The notes under the pieces are model-generated. The model saw only the letters and a list, made by a program, of their open reading frames with translations. It was not told the DNA's origin and did no database searches. From Actinomyces sp. HMSC035G02 (GTDB taxonomy: Bacteria > Actinomycetota > Actinomycetes > Actinomycetales > Actinomycetaceae), in assembly GCA_001838165.1 (NCBI GenBank), contig KV835870.1:11004-75003 (forward strand): 64,000 bases of DNA. The letters run 5' to 3'. Both the position numbers and the translations under genes were made by a program. Shown piece after piece: positions 27,270 through 40,478 of this stretch; positions within the stretch are counted from its first letter, which is position 1, and each line of letters opens with the position of its first letter.

Positions 27270-27674
27270 TCACACGAGGCGCGGAGGACCGGACTCCACC
27301 CAGGAGACCAATCCGTTATATGTCAAGCGTTCGACGGCGACCTCGTAACGATGGTCACCGTACGCCAGGCGCACCTCAACGACGGAACCGTCAGCCGAGT
27401 GAGCGATCGGTGCCGAGACCTCCATGCCTCGACGCGGGATCGAATACACCGGCTTGAAAGTAAAACCCACCAGCCGATACCAGGACAGTTCCTCGACGCC
27501 GTACACGCCGATGCCGGCCGTCCACCCCGAATGAACGTCCGGGCGCGACCAACAGCGGAACGCCCCCAAACGCGAAACGATCCTGCGGGCGCGCACATTC
27601 ATGTATGCCCACAGGATCGCCCCCGCGCACGCGAGGAGAACCGCACACCAGATCACAATCGTCATCAGGCTCAT
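27270..27674 (-). CDS. DUF2550 family membrane protein
   Basis: 134 residues: one N-terminal transmembrane helix (about 5-25) and a cytoplasmic domain starting RARRIVSRLGAFRC, matching the DUF2550 family. In actinobacteria this gene follows the ATP synthase epsilon gene, as here (25 bp after atpC). GGAGGACC precedes the ATG. Its function is not known; position suggests a link to ATP synthase or envelope, but that is inference. Confidence 0.85.
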   Translation of the reverse strand: MSLMTIVIWCAVLLACAGAILWAYMNVRARRIVSRLGAFRCWSRPDVHSGWTAGIGVYGVEELSWYRLVGFTFKPVYSIPRRGMEVSAPIAHSADGSVVEVRLAYGDHRYEVAVERLTYNGLVSWVESGPPRLV

Positions 27675-27699
27675 GAGGTCCTCCTCGCGTTGCGTCGAC

Positions 27700-27971
27700 T
27701 TACTGTTCTGCCACTGTAGCGTGGTCGGCCACGACCGTGACGAAATCCGAGTCGACTGAGGCGAATCCCCCAGTGACCTGGAAGGACACGACCTCGTCCG
27801 CGCGCGACACAGTCACGGTTCCCTCGCTCAGCTGAGCGAGGAGGGGCTGACGCCCCGGCAGCACGCCGAGGCTTCCGTCGACCGTCGGAAACTGGACGGA
27901 CGCAGCCGCGCCGTGCCACAGGCGTCCCTCGTGAGAGACGACCTCGACTTGCAAGGACTTGCCCGATGCCA

Positions 27972-27972
<1 letters not shown>
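27700..27972 (-). CDS. atpC: ATP synthase epsilon subunit
   Basis: 90 residues, the short form: the N-terminal beta-sandwich (LQVEVVSHEGRLW, GSLGVLPGRQPLLAQL) is complete, while the C-terminal two-helix regulatory domain of longer homologs is missing. It couples the gamma rotor to the c-ring. The ATG overlaps the atpD stop (TGATG). Loss of the helical domain is common in actinobacteria and removes one mode of ATPase inhibition. Confidence 0.93.
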
Positions 27973-30375
<2,403 letters not shown>

Positions 30376-30378
30376 CGC

Positions 30379-32016
30379 TTAGGCCTTCTCGCTCGTGCGA
30401 CCGCGCGAGATCTCCTCGCGGGTGCGTTCAGCCACGACCTCGCCGTCTTCGAGTTCGGCGGTGCCACGTCCGGCGCTGATCCACTGGTGGTGGAACTCCT
30501 CAACGGCATTCTTGAGCGCTTCTTCCGTCTCGGAGGTCAGGTCGCCGGTCGCCGCGATCGTGTCGAGCACGGTCGAGTTCGCGTGGAGGTGGTCGAGCAG
30601 GCCGCGCTCGAAGCGCAGGACGTCCTCGACCTCGATGTCATCGAGGTAGCCCTTGGTGCCCATCCAGATCGAGGCCACCTGGTCTTCCATCGCGTAAGGC
30701 GTGGACTGAGGCTGCTTGAGCAGCTCCATGAGGCGCTCACCACGGGTCAGCTGACGACGAGTCGCCGCATCCAGGTCGGAGGCGAACATGGCGAAGGCGG
30801 CCATCGAGCGGTACTGCGCGAGCGTCAGCTTGAGCGTACCGGCGACCTTCTTCATCGCCTTGGGCTGGGCCGCGCCACCGACACGGGACACGGAGATACC
30901 CACGTCGACGGCGGGACGCTGGTTCGAGTTGAACAGGTCGGACTGGAGGAAGATCTGGCCGTCGGTGATCGAAATGACGTTGGTCGGGATGTAGGCCGAC
31001 ACGTCGTTCGCCTTGGTCTCGATGATCGGCAGGCCCGTCATCGAACCGCCACCGAGAGCGTCCGACAGCTTGGCGCAACGCTCCAGCAGGCGGGAGTGCA
31101 AGTAGAAAACGTCGCCGGGGTAGGCTTCGCGACCCGGCGGGCGGCGCAGCAGCAGAGACACCGCACGGTAGGCCTCGGCCTGCTTGGACAGGTCGTCGAA
31201 GACGATGAGGACGTGCTTGCCCTGGTACATCCAGTGCTGGCCGATGGCGGATCCCGTGTAGGGGGCCATGTACTTGTAGCCGGCGGGGTCCGAGGCCGGG
31301 GAAGCCACGATGGTCGTGTACTCCATGGCGCCGGCGTCCTCGAGGGTGGAGCGCACCGAGGCGATGGTCGAACCCTTCTGGCCGATCGCCACGTAGATGC
31401 AACGCACCTGCTTGTTCGGGTCGCCGCTCTTCCAGTTCTCACGCTGGTTGAGGATCGTATCGAGGGCGATCGCGGTCTTGCCGGTCTTACGGTCACCGAT
31501 GATGAGCTGACGCTGGCCGCGGCCAACCGGGATCATCGAGTCGATAGCCTTCAGGCCGGTGGCGAGGGGCTCGTGGACGCTCTTACGCGCCATAACGCCG
31601 GGGGCCTGCAGCTCGAGCGCGCGTCGCCCTTCCAGGTCCGTGATCTCGCCGAGGCCGTCAATCGGGCGGCCGAGCGGGTCGACCGTGCGGCCCAGGTAGC
31701 CGTCACCGACGGGAACCGAGAGAACCTCGCCCGTGCGGTGCACGACCTGGCCCTCTTCGATGCCGCCGAAGTCACCGAGGACAACGGCACCGATCTCGCG
31801 CTGGTCGAGGTTCATGGCCAGGCCCAGCGTCCCGTCCTCGAAACGCAGCAGCTCGTTCGCCATGGTGCCGGGCAGGCCCTCGACGTGCGCGATACCATCG
31901 GCCGTTTCGATGACGTGACCCACCTCTTCGGTGGCCACGTCCGCCGGACGGTAGGACTCCATAAAGGAGTCCAGTGCTCCGCGGATTTCCTCCGGGGAGA
32001 TGCTGAGGTCAGCCAT
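30379..32016 (-). CDS. atpA: ATP synthase alpha subunit
   Basis: 545 residues; the non-catalytic nucleotide-binding subunit of F1. P-loop [11 protein letters not shown], the Arg finger region [10 protein letters not shown], and [14 protein letters not shown] all match. A C-terminal extension of about 35 residues ([21 protein letters not shown]) beyond the E. coli length is usual in actinobacteria, where in mycobacteria it limits ATP hydrolysis. AGGAATCC precedes the ATG. Confidence 0.97.
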   Translation of the reverse strand: MADLSISPEEIRGALDSFMESYRPADVATEEVGHVIETADGIAHVEGLPGTMANELLRFEDGTLGLAMNLDQREIGAVVLGDFGGIEEGQVVHRTGEVLSVPVGDGYLGRTVDPLGRPIDGLGEITDLEGRRALELQAPGVMARKSVHEPLATGLKAIDSMIPVGRGQRQLIIGDRKTGKTAIALDTILNQRENWKSGDPNKQVRCIYVAIGQKGSTIASVRSTLEDAGAMEYTTIVASPASDPAGYKYMAPYTGSAIGQHWMYQGKHVLIVFDDLSKQAEAYRAVSLLLRRPPGREAYPGDVFYLHSRLLERCAKLSDALGGGSMTGLPIIETKANDVSAYIPTNVISITDGQIFLQSDLFNSNQRPAVDVGISVSRVGGAAQPKAMKKVAGTLKLTLAQYRSMAAFAMFASDLDAATRRQLTRGERLMELLKQPQSTPYAMEDQVASIWMGTKGYLDDIEVEDVLRFERGLLDHLHANSTVLDTIAATGDLTSETEEALKNAVEEFHHQWISAGRGTAELEDGEVVAERTREEISRGRTSEKA

Positions 32017-32067
32017 GAGGATTCCTAACTAGGTAAAAAGAAATTAGTAATGTGTGTACGAGAAGTG

Positions 32068-32882
32068 CTAGCTCGCGATCGCGTCGCGCGCTGCACTGAT
32101 GCGGCTGGCCAGCGAAGCGTCAATCGCGGTCATGCCCGCTCGCAGGCGGAATCCGCCCACGACCTCAGGATCGATCGAGATTGCCAGGTCAACGTCCGTG
32201 CCGTAGCGCTTCGAGAGAATGGAACGAAGGCGCTCGACCTGAGCCTCGCTCATCGGGGTCGCCGTGGCGACGGTGACGAAGAGACGGTCCTGCATAGTCG
32301 CTGCCCACTGGGCGTAGCGGCGCAGGTTGTGCAGCAGACGACCGTGGTTCGAGCGTCCGACCGCCCGACGCACGAGACGCATCGTCCAGGTGCTGACGCG
32401 CTCGGCGAAGAGCTTCGACGCGACATCGCCGCGCTCGTGTGCGTCGCCCTTGGACTTATCCGACAGGCGCACACGCACCTCGCGGTGGTGTGCGAGGAAG
32501 TAGCGGACCTGGAACAGCTCCTCACGGACCTGCTCGAGAGCTCCCTCGGCACCGGCTGCATTGAGCACGCCGAGGATGCCGAGCACCTCGAGGGTGTCCG
32601 CCACGTCGGCCGGATGACGCCAATGGTCGGCGACGATCGCGTTCACGACGGACAGCGTCGCGGCCGTTACGTGCGAACCGAACGCGCTGGAGGCGAGCCC
32701 CTGCTTATCTGCGACCGACCGCGCCGGGTCGGTCGCTGCACGCGCGAGACGAGTGTTCTCCTTGAACAGGTCAGCCAGGCCGAAAAAATCCTCGGCAACC
32801 CGCATTGCGTCGGTGCCGGGGGTGGCCAGGGCCGCCGTCAGCTCCTTCGCAAAGGGGACGGACTCGATCGTGCGCATCTGTG

Positions 32883-32886
<4 letters not shown>
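32068..32886 (-). CDS. atpH: ATP synthase delta subunit
   Basis: 272 residues, longer than the 177 of E. coli but usual in actinobacteria. The peripheral-stalk OSCP domain shows PARSVADKQGL in the first part and the C-terminal ATPMSEAQVERLRSILSKRYG and IDPEVVGGFRLRAGM segments. The N-terminal part probably extends the helical bundle. It overlaps atpF by 4 bp (ATGA). Confidence 0.94.
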
Positions 32887-33673
<787 letters not shown>

Positions 33674-33698
33674 TTAGTAACGCCGGGTGGCGTTGGGG

Positions 33699-34571
33699 TC
33701 AGTGATGTTCGACGGAAAGCTTGATGTACACGGTCGACAGGATCGTGAAGATGTACGCCTGCAGGAAGGCCACGAAGACCTCGAAGCCCGTCATGACGAA
33801 CATGGCGGCGCCGGTGAGCGCGGACGCCGCGGACAGGACGGAAAGCTCGTGGAGCAGAATCGCCGTACCGAAGTAGGTCATGCCCAGCAGGAGGTGGCCC
33901 GAGATCATGTTGCACAGGAGACGCAGAGTCAGCGTGACGGGGCGGACGATAAAGTTCGACAGGAACTCGATGGGCGTGATGAGCAGGTACATGGGCACGG
34001 GCAGTCCGGGCGGGAAGAGCTGCGAGGCAAAGAAACCGCCCACGCCCTGCTTGCCGATACCCGCACCGATGAAGGTCACGTACGTGATGAGCGCGAAGAC
34101 CATCGGGACGGCGACGACCGACGATGCCGCGATGTTGATTCCGGGGATGATGCCCGCAATGTTCATGGACAGGACACCGAAGAACAGGAAACCGATGAAG
34201 CCGGAGAACTTGCGGCCGGTCTTGGGGCCGAGCATGTCGAGGGCTACGTTGTCGCGAATGTAACCGGCGATCGCCTCGACGGCCATCTGGCCTCGAGTGG
34301 GCACCAGCTTGGGCTTACGCGCGACCGCGACAAGAACCAGCGAGACAAGCAGCCCCATGATGATGCGGGCGAGAGTCAGTCGGTTGAACTCGAAGAACGT
34401 TCCCTCGCCGAAAATGACGTTCGGGAAGAAGTCCTCGAGGGCCGGCTGGTGGGGGTGCTGTGTGAACGCGGGGTAGGCGGTCGCAGCGATGACGATGAGG
34501 AGGATCGCGAGGCTCACCCAATACCAACGCGGCTTGGACGCGGTGCGGCGAGCAGGCGCGTGATCGGACAC
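33699..34571 (-). CDS. atpB: ATP synthase a subunit
   Basis: 290 residues, about five or six transmembrane helices; forms the proton half-channels. The essential Arg lies in LTLRLLCNMISGHLL. The GTG at 34571 is preferred: AAGGAGG lies eight bases before it, whereas the ATG at 34589 would put this site inside the gene. First F1Fo structural gene of the operon, after the AtpI-like gene. A TATAGA hexamer (34640-34635, reading leftwards) in the gap may be an internal -10. Confidence 0.94.
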   Translation of the reverse strand: MSDHAPARRTASKPRWYWVSLAILLIVIAATAYPAFTQHPHQPALEDFFPNVIFGEGTFFEFNRLTLARIIMGLLVSLVLVAVARKPKLVPTRGQMAVEAIAGYIRDNVALDMLGPKTGRKFSGFIGFLFFGVLSMNIAGIIPGINIAASSVVAVPMVFALITYVTFIGAGIGKQGVGGFFASQLFPPGLPVPMYLLITPIEFLSNFIVRPVTLTLRLLCNMISGHLLLGMTYFGTAILLHELSVLSAASALTGAAMFVMTGFEVFVAFLQAYIFTILSTVYIKLSVEHH

Positions 34572-34671
34572 TGAATGTGCCTCCTTCATCTCAACTCCAT
34601 TGGTTTATGTCTGCTGCCGGGGCAACTCAACCATTCTATACAGAGAAGGGGCCGCCTAGCGCGCGCAAGGG

Positions 34672-34965
34672 TTACTGAGTGTCGCTCGGCGCATCCACGT
34701 TCATCGTGCGCTTGCGCATCATGACCATCATCTCGACCGTCGAGGACACGATAATCGCGATGATCGTGGCGATTGCGGCCACCCGGACGTCCATGCCCAG
34801 GGCGCGCGGAACATACAGCCCGATGGCGAGCAGAGCGATCTTCGCCGCGTATCCGCCGGTCACCCATCCGATGAAGTGGGAGGGCGATCGCAGGGCGCGC
34901 GACGTGAAAAACCACTGCGCCGCAACGATGACGACGACCATGGCGAGCGCGAGCACGTAGGTCAT
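34672..34965 (-). CDS. AtpI-like small membrane protein
   Basis: 97 residues with three hydrophobic segments. It occupies the place of atpI (assembly factor of the c-ring) between wecA and atpB, but sequence similarity to AtpI is not obvious by eye, so the call rests mostly on position and topology. The start ATG overlaps the wecA stop (ATGA); longer in-frame readings are Arg-rich translations of the wecA region. Confidence 0.7.
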   Translation of the reverse strand: MTYVLALAMVVVIVAAQWFFTSRALRSPSHFIGWVTGGYAAKIALLAIGLYVPRALGMDVRVAAIATIIAIIVSSTVEMMVMMRKRTMNVDAPSDTQ

Positions 34966-36068
34966 GCGGAAACCTCCTCGGGAGTGGTCTCTTCCTTGGG
35001 GAATTCTCGGGTCGTGACGGCCACGCCGATAGCCGCAGCGGTGACTGCGACGAGAGTGACGCTCCACCACTCGAAGACGAGGAGCCCGACGGCGGGGACG
35101 CAGACAATGGCGGTCCACATCCACAGGATCGCAACGACCCCGCGGTGAGAGTGCCCGGCAACGAGCAGTCGATCATGGAAGTGGGAGCGGTCGGCAACGA
35201 AGGGGCTCTTGCCTCGGCTCATGCGGCGAATCGAGGTGACGACCAGGTCGAGGACGGGCATAAAGATGACCGAGAGCGGCAGGATGAGCGGCAGCGCGGA
35301 CACAATCATCTGCTGGCGTCCGAGCAGCGAGGGGTCGATCTTGCCGGTGACGATGATGCCAGCGGCGGCCAGGACGAGGCCCATGGTCTCCGCTCCCCCG
35401 CCCATCATGATCGAAGAGGGGTGGAAGTTAAACCAGAGGAAGCCTGCGCACACACCGAGCAGAGCGATCACGATGAGGCTAGCGGTCGTCGCGTAGGAGG
35501 CCGCTCCCATGAGCCGGGTGACGATGTAGGAGTACACGAAGAAGGACCCTGCGCCGATCGCGATCATGCCGGAGGCCAAGCCGTCGAGCCCGTCGATGAA
35601 GTTGACGGCGTTCATAATGCCGACAATGAAGAAGACGGAGACGAAGAGCCACAGTCGGGAGGATCCGAGCGTCAGGCCGAAAATCGGGAACGAGGCCAGC
35701 TGCACGCCGCCGAAAGCCATGCCGCCCGCGATGAGGACCTGCCCACCGAGCTTGGCCATCCAGTCGAGTTCGATGATGTCATCGATGATGCCGAGGATGC
35801 ACATGGCGCCGGCGCCGGCCATGACGGCCCACGGGACCGTGGTCGTAAAGAGTGGCGCCATGTAGGGGATCCGGGAGGCGAGCAGCATCGTGACGATCAG
35901 CGCGATGGTCATCGCGACGCCGCCCAGGCGTGGGATGGGCTTCTTTTGCAGGTCGCGTCCGCGCAGGGGCGGCAAGATGTTGAACTGCAGGCACGCCCAG
36001 CGCACAGTCGGGGTCAGCAGGATCGTCAGGGCCATTGCGATGGCACCCAGCAGCAGGTAGACCTTCAC
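34962..36068 (-). CDS. wecA: Undecaprenyl/decaprenyl-phosphate GlcNAc-1-phosphate transferase (WecA/TagO family)
   Basis: 368 residues, about ten transmembrane helices. Starts cell-wall glycan linker synthesis by moving GlcNAc-1-phosphate to the polyprenyl carrier. Family motifs: PIPRLGGVAM, the Asp pair in IIDDIIELDWMAKLGGQ, the nucleophile region NAVNFIDGLDGLASG, and the cytoplasmic His loop SHFHDRLL. Located between sua5 and the ATP synthase operon, as in mycobacteria (Rv1302). Start overlaps the sua5 stop by 4 bp. Confidence 0.93.
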   Translation of the reverse strand: MKVYLLLGAIAMALTILLTPTVRWACLQFNILPPLRGRDLQKKPIPRLGGVAMTIALIVTMLLASRIPYMAPLFTTTVPWAVMAGAGAMCILGIIDDIIELDWMAKLGGQVLIAGGMAFGGVQLASFPIFGLTLGSSRLWLFVSVFFIVGIMNAVNFIDGLDGLASGMIAIGAGSFFVYSYIVTRLMGAASYATTASLIVIALLGVCAGFLWFNFHPSSIMMGGGAETMGLVLAAAGIIVTGKIDPSLLGRQQMIVSALPLILPLSVIFMPVLDLVVTSIRRMSRGKSPFVADRSHFHDRLLVAGHSHRGVVAILWMWTAIVCVPAVGLLVFEWWSVTLVAVTAAAIGVAVTTREFPKEETTPEEVSA

Positions 36069-36739
36069 GAAGTGGCCCCTTCGACGGGGGCGATGGGCAC
36101 GCCAGCGGCTGCGCTGAGGTCTTCCAGGGAGATGGTCCCCAGGCGGAGCGCGCGGGGCGTCTCGTGCGCGCAGTCAACGATCGACGAGGCCGTGGATCCC
36201 TGGGTGGGGCCACCGTCGAGGTAGGCAGACACCAGCGTGCCGAAGTATCCGACGGCCTGCTCGACCGAGGTCGCGGGCGGCTGACCGGTCAGGTTCGCGG
36301 AGGTGACGGCCATTGGTCCGAAATCATGCAGGAGGCGCAGGAGGGCCGTCTGGTTCGGCATGCGCACGCCAATGGTGCCGCCGGTTTCGCCCAGGTCCCA
36401 CCCGAGGTCGGGGCGCGCACGCAGGATGAGGGTGAGTCCACCGGGCCAGAAGGCGCGCGCAAGAGCGCGGGCGGCCTCGGGGACATCGACGCACAGCGAG
36501 TCGATCGCATCGACGGACGCGACAAGCACGGGGGGCGGCATCTGCCGTCCGCGGCCCTTGGCGGCCAGGACGGCGGCGACGGCCTCGGGGTTGGCCGCGT
36601 CCGCGCCGATGCCGTAGACGGTGTCCGTGGGTACGACGAGGAGATGGCCGTCGCACAGCTCCCGCTGGGCGCGCGCCAGGTCGTCCTCGCTCAGGGAAGG
36701 AACGGCGCTCAGGATCGTCTCTGTACTCATCGTGTTCAT
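36065..36739 (-). CDS. L-threonylcarbamoyladenylate synthase (Sua5/YrdC)
   Basis: 224 residues; makes threonylcarbamoyl-AMP for the t6A37 tRNA modification. Seen: VVPTDTVYGIGADAANPEAV near residue 35, AKGRGRQMPPPVLV (the KxR..PL segment), FWPGGLTLIL, GVRMPNQ and TSANLTGQPP. It has only the YrdC core, without the longer C-terminal Sua5 domain. ATG 36739 overlaps the prmC stop (ATGA); a second ATG three codons later is possible. Confidence 0.93.
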   Translation of the reverse strand: MNTMSTETILSAVPSLSEDDLARAQRELCDGHLLVVPTDTVYGIGADAANPEAVAAVLAAKGRGRQMPPPVLVASVDAIDSLCVDVPEAARALARAFWPGGLTLILRARPDLGWDLGETGGTIGVRMPNQTALLRLLHDFGPMAVTSANLTGQPPATSVEQAVGYFGTLVSAYLDGGPTQGSTASSIVDCAHETPRALRLGTISLEDLSAAAGVPIAPVEGATS

Positions 36740-37632
36740 TGTGTCACGGATGCCGTGGGCTTCGTCGATTCGGGCGCGCGGGCGCTCAGGAAACGACGCC
36801 TGCCAGCCAGGTCGGGCAGGGTTGCGATGTCCGTCATTCCGAGCTGGGCGGCGATCGCCGCCATAGCTTCTTCCTGCGTGGGCGAGTGCTCCATCAGCAG
36901 GACACCGCCGGGACGCAGGAGGGTGAGCGCGCGGCGCGCGATGCGCGCAGGGATCTCGGTCCCATCCGGGCTTCCCCCGTACAGGGCGACGTGCGGATCG
37001 GCGCTGGCCTCGGGCTGCGTGGGCATCTCATCGGCGGGAACGTAGGGCGGGTTGGTCACGACGACGTCGACCATGCCGTCCAGGTGCGCGAGCGTGGCCG
37101 GGTCCGTCGCGTCGCCTCGCTCCAAGTGCAGGCAGGGAACGCCCACGGCGTCACGGTTCTGACAGGCGAGGGCGAAGGGCTCGGCTTCCTTCTCGACGGC
37201 CCATACCTCGGTGCGGGTCGTCTCGGTAGCCACCGCCAGCCCGATCGCGCCGGAGCCGGTGCACAGGTCGACGACGCGAGCCTCACCGTGGCGGGCGACG
37301 ACCGCCATGGCCTCGTCAATCGCGAGGCCGGCAAGAACCTCGGTCTCCGGGCGCACGACGAACACGCCGGGGCGGGCGGCCAGGGTCAAGCCGCGGAAAA
37401 ACATGCGACTCGTGACGTGCTGAAGGGGAATGCGCAGAGCCCTCTCCCCCACCGCCGAGCGCAGTTTCTCGGCCTGGTCCTCGTTCAGCTCCGCCGGCAG
37501 GTCCCACTGGGACGAGGCGTCGCACGCCCACTCGAGCAGCTCACGCACGTCCGCATCGACCGAGTCGATGCCGGCCGTCGTCAGGCGCTCACGCGCCCAT
37601 GCACGCGCGTCGGTCAGTGTCCAGGTCCCCAT
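36736..37632 (-). CDS. prmC: Release factor glutamine methyltransferase PrmC
   Basis: 298 residues; N5-methylates the Gln of the GGQ motif in release factors. An N-terminal helical domain is followed by a SAM-binding Rossmann fold (VVDLCTGSGAIGLAVA) and the substrate-binding VVTNPPYVPADE. The ATG at 37632 lies just after GGAGGA; an ATG at 37647 overlaps the prfA stop but has no ribosome site. It directly follows prfA, its substrate, on the same message. Confidence 0.94.
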   Translation of the reverse strand: MGTWTLTDARAWARERLTTAGIDSVDADVRELLEWACDASSQWDLPAELNEDQAEKLRSAVGERALRIPLQHVTSRMFFRGLTLAARPGVFVVRPETEVLAGLAIDEAMAVVARHGEARVVDLCTGSGAIGLAVATETTRTEVWAVEKEAEPFALACQNRDAVGVPCLHLERGDATDPATLAHLDGMVDVVVTNPPYVPADEMPTQPEASADPHVALYGGSPDGTEIPARIARRALTLLRPGGVLLMEHSPTQEEAMAAIAAQLGMTDIATLPDLAGRRRFLSARAPESTKPTASVTQ

Positions 37633-37643
37633 GTCTCCTCCAA

Positions 37644-38738
37644 TCATGACTGTGCGGCGGCAGCCAGGCGCTCAGCCTCATCAGCCTCCTGCAGCGAAGC
37701 GATCACAGCGTCGAGCGCGCCGGACAGGACCGCGTCCAGGTTGTGAGCCTTGAAGCCCGTACGGTGATCCGCAATGCGATTCTCCGGGAAGTTGTAGGTG
37801 CGGATGCGCTCCGAGCGGTCCACGGTGCGCACCTGGGAGAGGCGCTGGGCCGATGCCTCGGCCTCCTTCTTCGCCCTCGCCTCGGCGGCCAGTCGCGAGG
37901 CCAGCACGCGCATCGCGGCCTCCTTGTTCTGCAGCTGCGACTTCTCGTTCTGCATCGACACGACGATGCCCGAGGGAATGTGCGTGATGCGCACGGCGGA
38001 GTCGGTCGTGTTGACCGACTGGCCACCGGGGCCGCTGGACCGATAAACGTCGATACGCAGATCGTTCGGGTCGATGACGATCTCCTCGTCGTCCTCGATC
38101 TCCGGCATGACGAAAACGCCAGCGGCGCTCGTGTGAATACGGCCCTGCGACTCGGTGACGGGCACGCGCTGCACGCGGTGCACCCCGCCCTCGTACTTCA
38201 GGTGCGCCCACACGCCCTCGTCGGGAGCGGGGGTGCCCTTCGCTCGAATCGCGAGCGTGATGTCCTTGAAGCCGCCGAGCTCGGTGTGGGTCGCGCTCAT
38301 CTCGGTGACGCTCCAGCCGTGTGCCTCCGCGTAGCGGGCGTACATGCGGGCCAGATCGGAGGCGAACAGCGCGGATTCTTCGCCGCCCTCACCCGCCTTG
38401 ATCTCTAGGATGACGTCCATCGCATCCTCGGGGTCACGGGGAGCCAGAATCTTCACGAGTGCCTCGTGGGCAGCCGCTTCCTCTTCCTCGAGGGCGGGAA
38501 TCTCGTCGGCGAAGGAGCGGTCTTCGGCGGCCAGCTCGCACGCAGCCTCGAGGTCTCCCGAGGCGGAGGCAAGCCGATCGGCGGCGGCCTTCACGCGGCC
38601 AAGCTCGGCGTAGCGTCGACCGACTCGGCGCATCAGCTGCGGGTCCGCCAGCGTCTGGGGATCCGCCATCTGCGCCTCGACCTGCTCATATTCCTGCAGC
38701 AGGGGGCCCAGGGCGCCGAGTTCATCAGTCGCGGCCAC
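37644..38738 (-). CDS. prfA: Peptide chain release factor 1
   Basis: 364 residues; recognises UAA and UAG stop codons. The GGQ peptidyl-hydrolysis motif lies in [17 protein letters not shown], preceded by the domain 2 segment containing [17 protein letters not shown], where PVTES includes the PxT-type tripeptide of RF1. The [11 protein letters not shown] helix is family-typical. Order rpmE-prfA-prmC matches mycobacteria. Confidence 0.96.
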   Translation of the reverse strand: MAATDELGALGPLLQEYEQVEAQMADPQTLADPQLMRRVGRRYAELGRVKAAADRLASASGDLEAACELAAEDRSFADEIPALEEEEAAAHEALVKILAPRDPEDAMDVILEIKAGEGGEESALFASDLARMYARYAEAHGWSVTEMSATHTELGGFKDITLAIRAKGTPAPDEGVWAHLKYEGGVHRVQRVPVTESQGRIHTSAAGVFVMPEIEDDEEIVIDPNDLRIDVYRSSGPGGQSVNTTDSAVRITHIPSGIVVSMQNEKSQLQNKEAAMRVLASRLAAEARAKKEAEASAQRLSQVRTVDRSERIRTYNFPENRIADHRTGFKAHNLDAVLSGALDAVIASLQEADEAERLAAAAQS

Positions 38739-38776
38739 GATTCACCACTTCCTTCGTTCCATACAGTTGACAAAGC

Positions 38777-38812
38777 GGCGGCGCCGTCGGCCATGGGGCC
38801 AACGACACCGCC
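38777..38812 (-). terminator. Terminator after rpmE
   Basis: A 16-bp RNA stem (38777-38792 with 38797-38812) that pairs fully when three G-U pairs are allowed, with a 4-base loop, 20 bp after the rpmE stop. The G-U pairs form only in the leftward transcript if read as rpmE RNA. A short TTTG follows. Confidence 0.6.
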
Positions 38813-38832
38813 GTTGAGCTAGCCGCTCACCC

Positions 38833-39054
38833 TCACTTGGAGGGGCGCACGCGCTTGCCGTAGCGAGCCTCGAACTTGGCGACGCGGCCGCCGGTGTCGA
38901 GGATCTTCTGCTTGCCCGTGTAGAACGGGTGGCAGGCCGAGCACACGTCCACGCGCATCTCACCGGAGGTGATGGTGGAACGGGTGTGGAACGAGTTGCC
39001 GCACGTGCAGGTCACGACGGTGTCCACGTATTCGGGGTGAATACCCTGCTTCAT
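38833..39054 (-). CDS. rpmE: 50S ribosomal protein L31, zinc-binding form
   Basis: 73 residues. The C+ type zinc ligands are present as CTCGN and CSACHPF, and KQGIHPEY and [15 protein letters not shown] are typical. The ATG at 39054 follows AGGAGAAAC. Placed between rho and prfA as in other actinobacteria, though three unrelated membrane genes have been inserted between it and rho here. Confidence 0.97.
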   Translation of the reverse strand: MKQGIHPEYVDTVVTCTCGNSFHTRSTITSGEMRVDVCSACHPFYTGKQKILDTGGRVAKFEARYGKRVRPSK

Positions 39055-39184
39055 GGAGTTTCTCCTGGATCGTTTAGTGCCCCGGGTCCGGACATGCAGC
39101 GTCCCCCGCATCTGGCGGGGACTCACCTTCCAGCGCGCCAAGAAGCGCCTGGGGCATGCCGGTGAACCGGTAAGCCGACACGAC

Positions 39185-39213
39185 ATTATCGCACACGCCC
39201 CCACCCCCTTCAA
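39185..39213 (-). promoter_or_regulatory. Promoter and leader of rpmE
   Basis: Reading leftwards: -35 TTGAAG (39213-39208), 17-bp spacer, -10 GATAAT (39190-39185). The transcript would have a leader of about 120 nt holding a GC-rich hairpin (39101-39122), which could serve L31 autoregulation. The rest of 39055-39270 has no gene. Confidence 0.6.
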
Positions 39214-39270
39214 CGAGGGAAGGCCCCCGCGGGCGTGACATCGGCTATGAGCGGACACCGAGCACGGCGT

Positions 39271-40470
39271 TCAGCGTGTGCGCCCGCGCGGACCGAGGTT
39301 TGCGGCCGACGTCAGGTAGTTCGCTCGCGAGGAGCCGTACCGCGAGGTTCCATCCCACACGAGGTAGCGATGGAGGTACGCGGGCGGCACGTAGAGCTCC
39401 GCGCCAAACGCCGTGAAGCGCGCGGTGGAATGGGCCGCGCTCCCCTTGAGGTTGATACCCGCACTGTTTGCGGTCAGGCGAATCACCTGGGTGGGGTAGT
39501 AGGTGTACGTCACGCCGGCGATCCGGTACGCGCCGAGGTAGCGCGTCTCGTTGGTGCGCAGCTTCTCCCCCGCGCCGTTCCTCCAGCGCTTGTAACGCCT
39601 CCGCCCGATCATGGACGTGTCGGCACCGAGAGCCGCCTCGACGAGGCACACGAGGCGCACCCTGGCCTCGTCGGCGATCCGATCGAGCTGCGTGAGTGCC
39701 CCAGCAGGATCAATCTGCGCGCGCTCGAGGCTCGCCCCCAGGTCGCTCGCGGCCAGGCGCTGCTCATCGAGCCACAGCACGAGGGAGGCAGCCATGCTGA
39801 GGACCGTCGGGTCCATGCTTTGGCTCTGGACAGTTTGCGTGATGGTCTCAACGACGGTCAGGTCCTCGTACACCGGCCCCAGCTCGTTCTCCCACACCCT
39901 GCGCCAGGCAGGAGCCAGCGCGAACAGATCGCGCGCGGCCATCATCGCGGCGTGGGCATCCATCAGGCCGTGGAAGTCCTTGACGATCTCATCCGCCTCC
40001 CGCGCCGTTGCCGCGCTGAGCGAGGCGAGGAACGGAGGTGTCACCACCGTTGCAAGACGAACGCGAAGTTTCTCGCGCTCGGCCCGAGCGGCCTCGAGGC
40101 GCGCGCTCAGACCGCGGTCGTAGCGCCCGGCACCGAGGAGTGGGAGAAAGGCACGCTCGACCTCCAGATGACGCTTCTCGAGCGCCTCCCACCCATCGGA
40201 GGCCTTCCGCATGTTCTCGCGGGCGAGGCCGCGCAGCATCCACCCGCGCACCCAGAGGCCGACGCCCGCGAGCGTCGCCACCCACGCGTACCAGGTGGGC
40301 CACAGCATGCTGTGCGATGCGCCGACGGACACGGCGATGGCGAGCCACACGGGAGCCACCAGAAAGAGGGCCAGCCCCGCCAGGAGTCGCCCACAGCCGC
40401 GCACGTTGCGCATGACCGCGCGAGGATGCTGGGGTGCGTGACTCATCGTTTCCGTTGCCTGAGACGTCAT
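39271..40470 (-). CDS. Membrane protein, tandem paralog A (no TPM-like domain)
   Basis: 399 residues, function unknown. Two transmembrane helices close together (about 34-54 and 58-80), then a long helical cytoplasmic region with WEALEKRHLEVERAF and AARDLFALAPAWRRVWENELGP, and a C-terminal beta-like part with VIRLTANSAGIN and YVPPAYLHRYLVW. All of these align with the two upstream neighbours (genes B and C). The domain that gene B has between its two helices is absent here. Last of the three tandem copies; its own upstream element (40479-40508) suggests separate transcription. Confidence 0.75.
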   Translation of the reverse strand: MTSQATETMSHAPQHPRAVMRNVRGCGRLLAGLALFLVAPVWLAIAVSVGASHSMLWPTWYAWVATLAGVGLWVRGWMLRGLARENMRKASDGWEALEKRHLEVERAFLPLLGAGRYDRGLSARLEAARAEREKLRVRLATVVTPPFLASLSAATAREADEIVKDFHGLMDAHAAMMAARDLFALAPAWRRVWENELGPVYEDLTVVETITQTVQSQSMDPTVLSMAASLVLWLDEQRLAASDLGASLERAQIDPAGALTQLDRIADEARVRLVCLVEAALGADTSMIGRRRYKRWRNGAGEKLRTNETRYLGAYRIAGVTYTYYPTQVIRLTANSAGINLKGSAAHSTARFTAFGAELYVPPAYLHRYLVWDGTSRYGSSRANYLTSAANLGPRGRTR

Positions 40471-40478
40471 GGCTCCAC

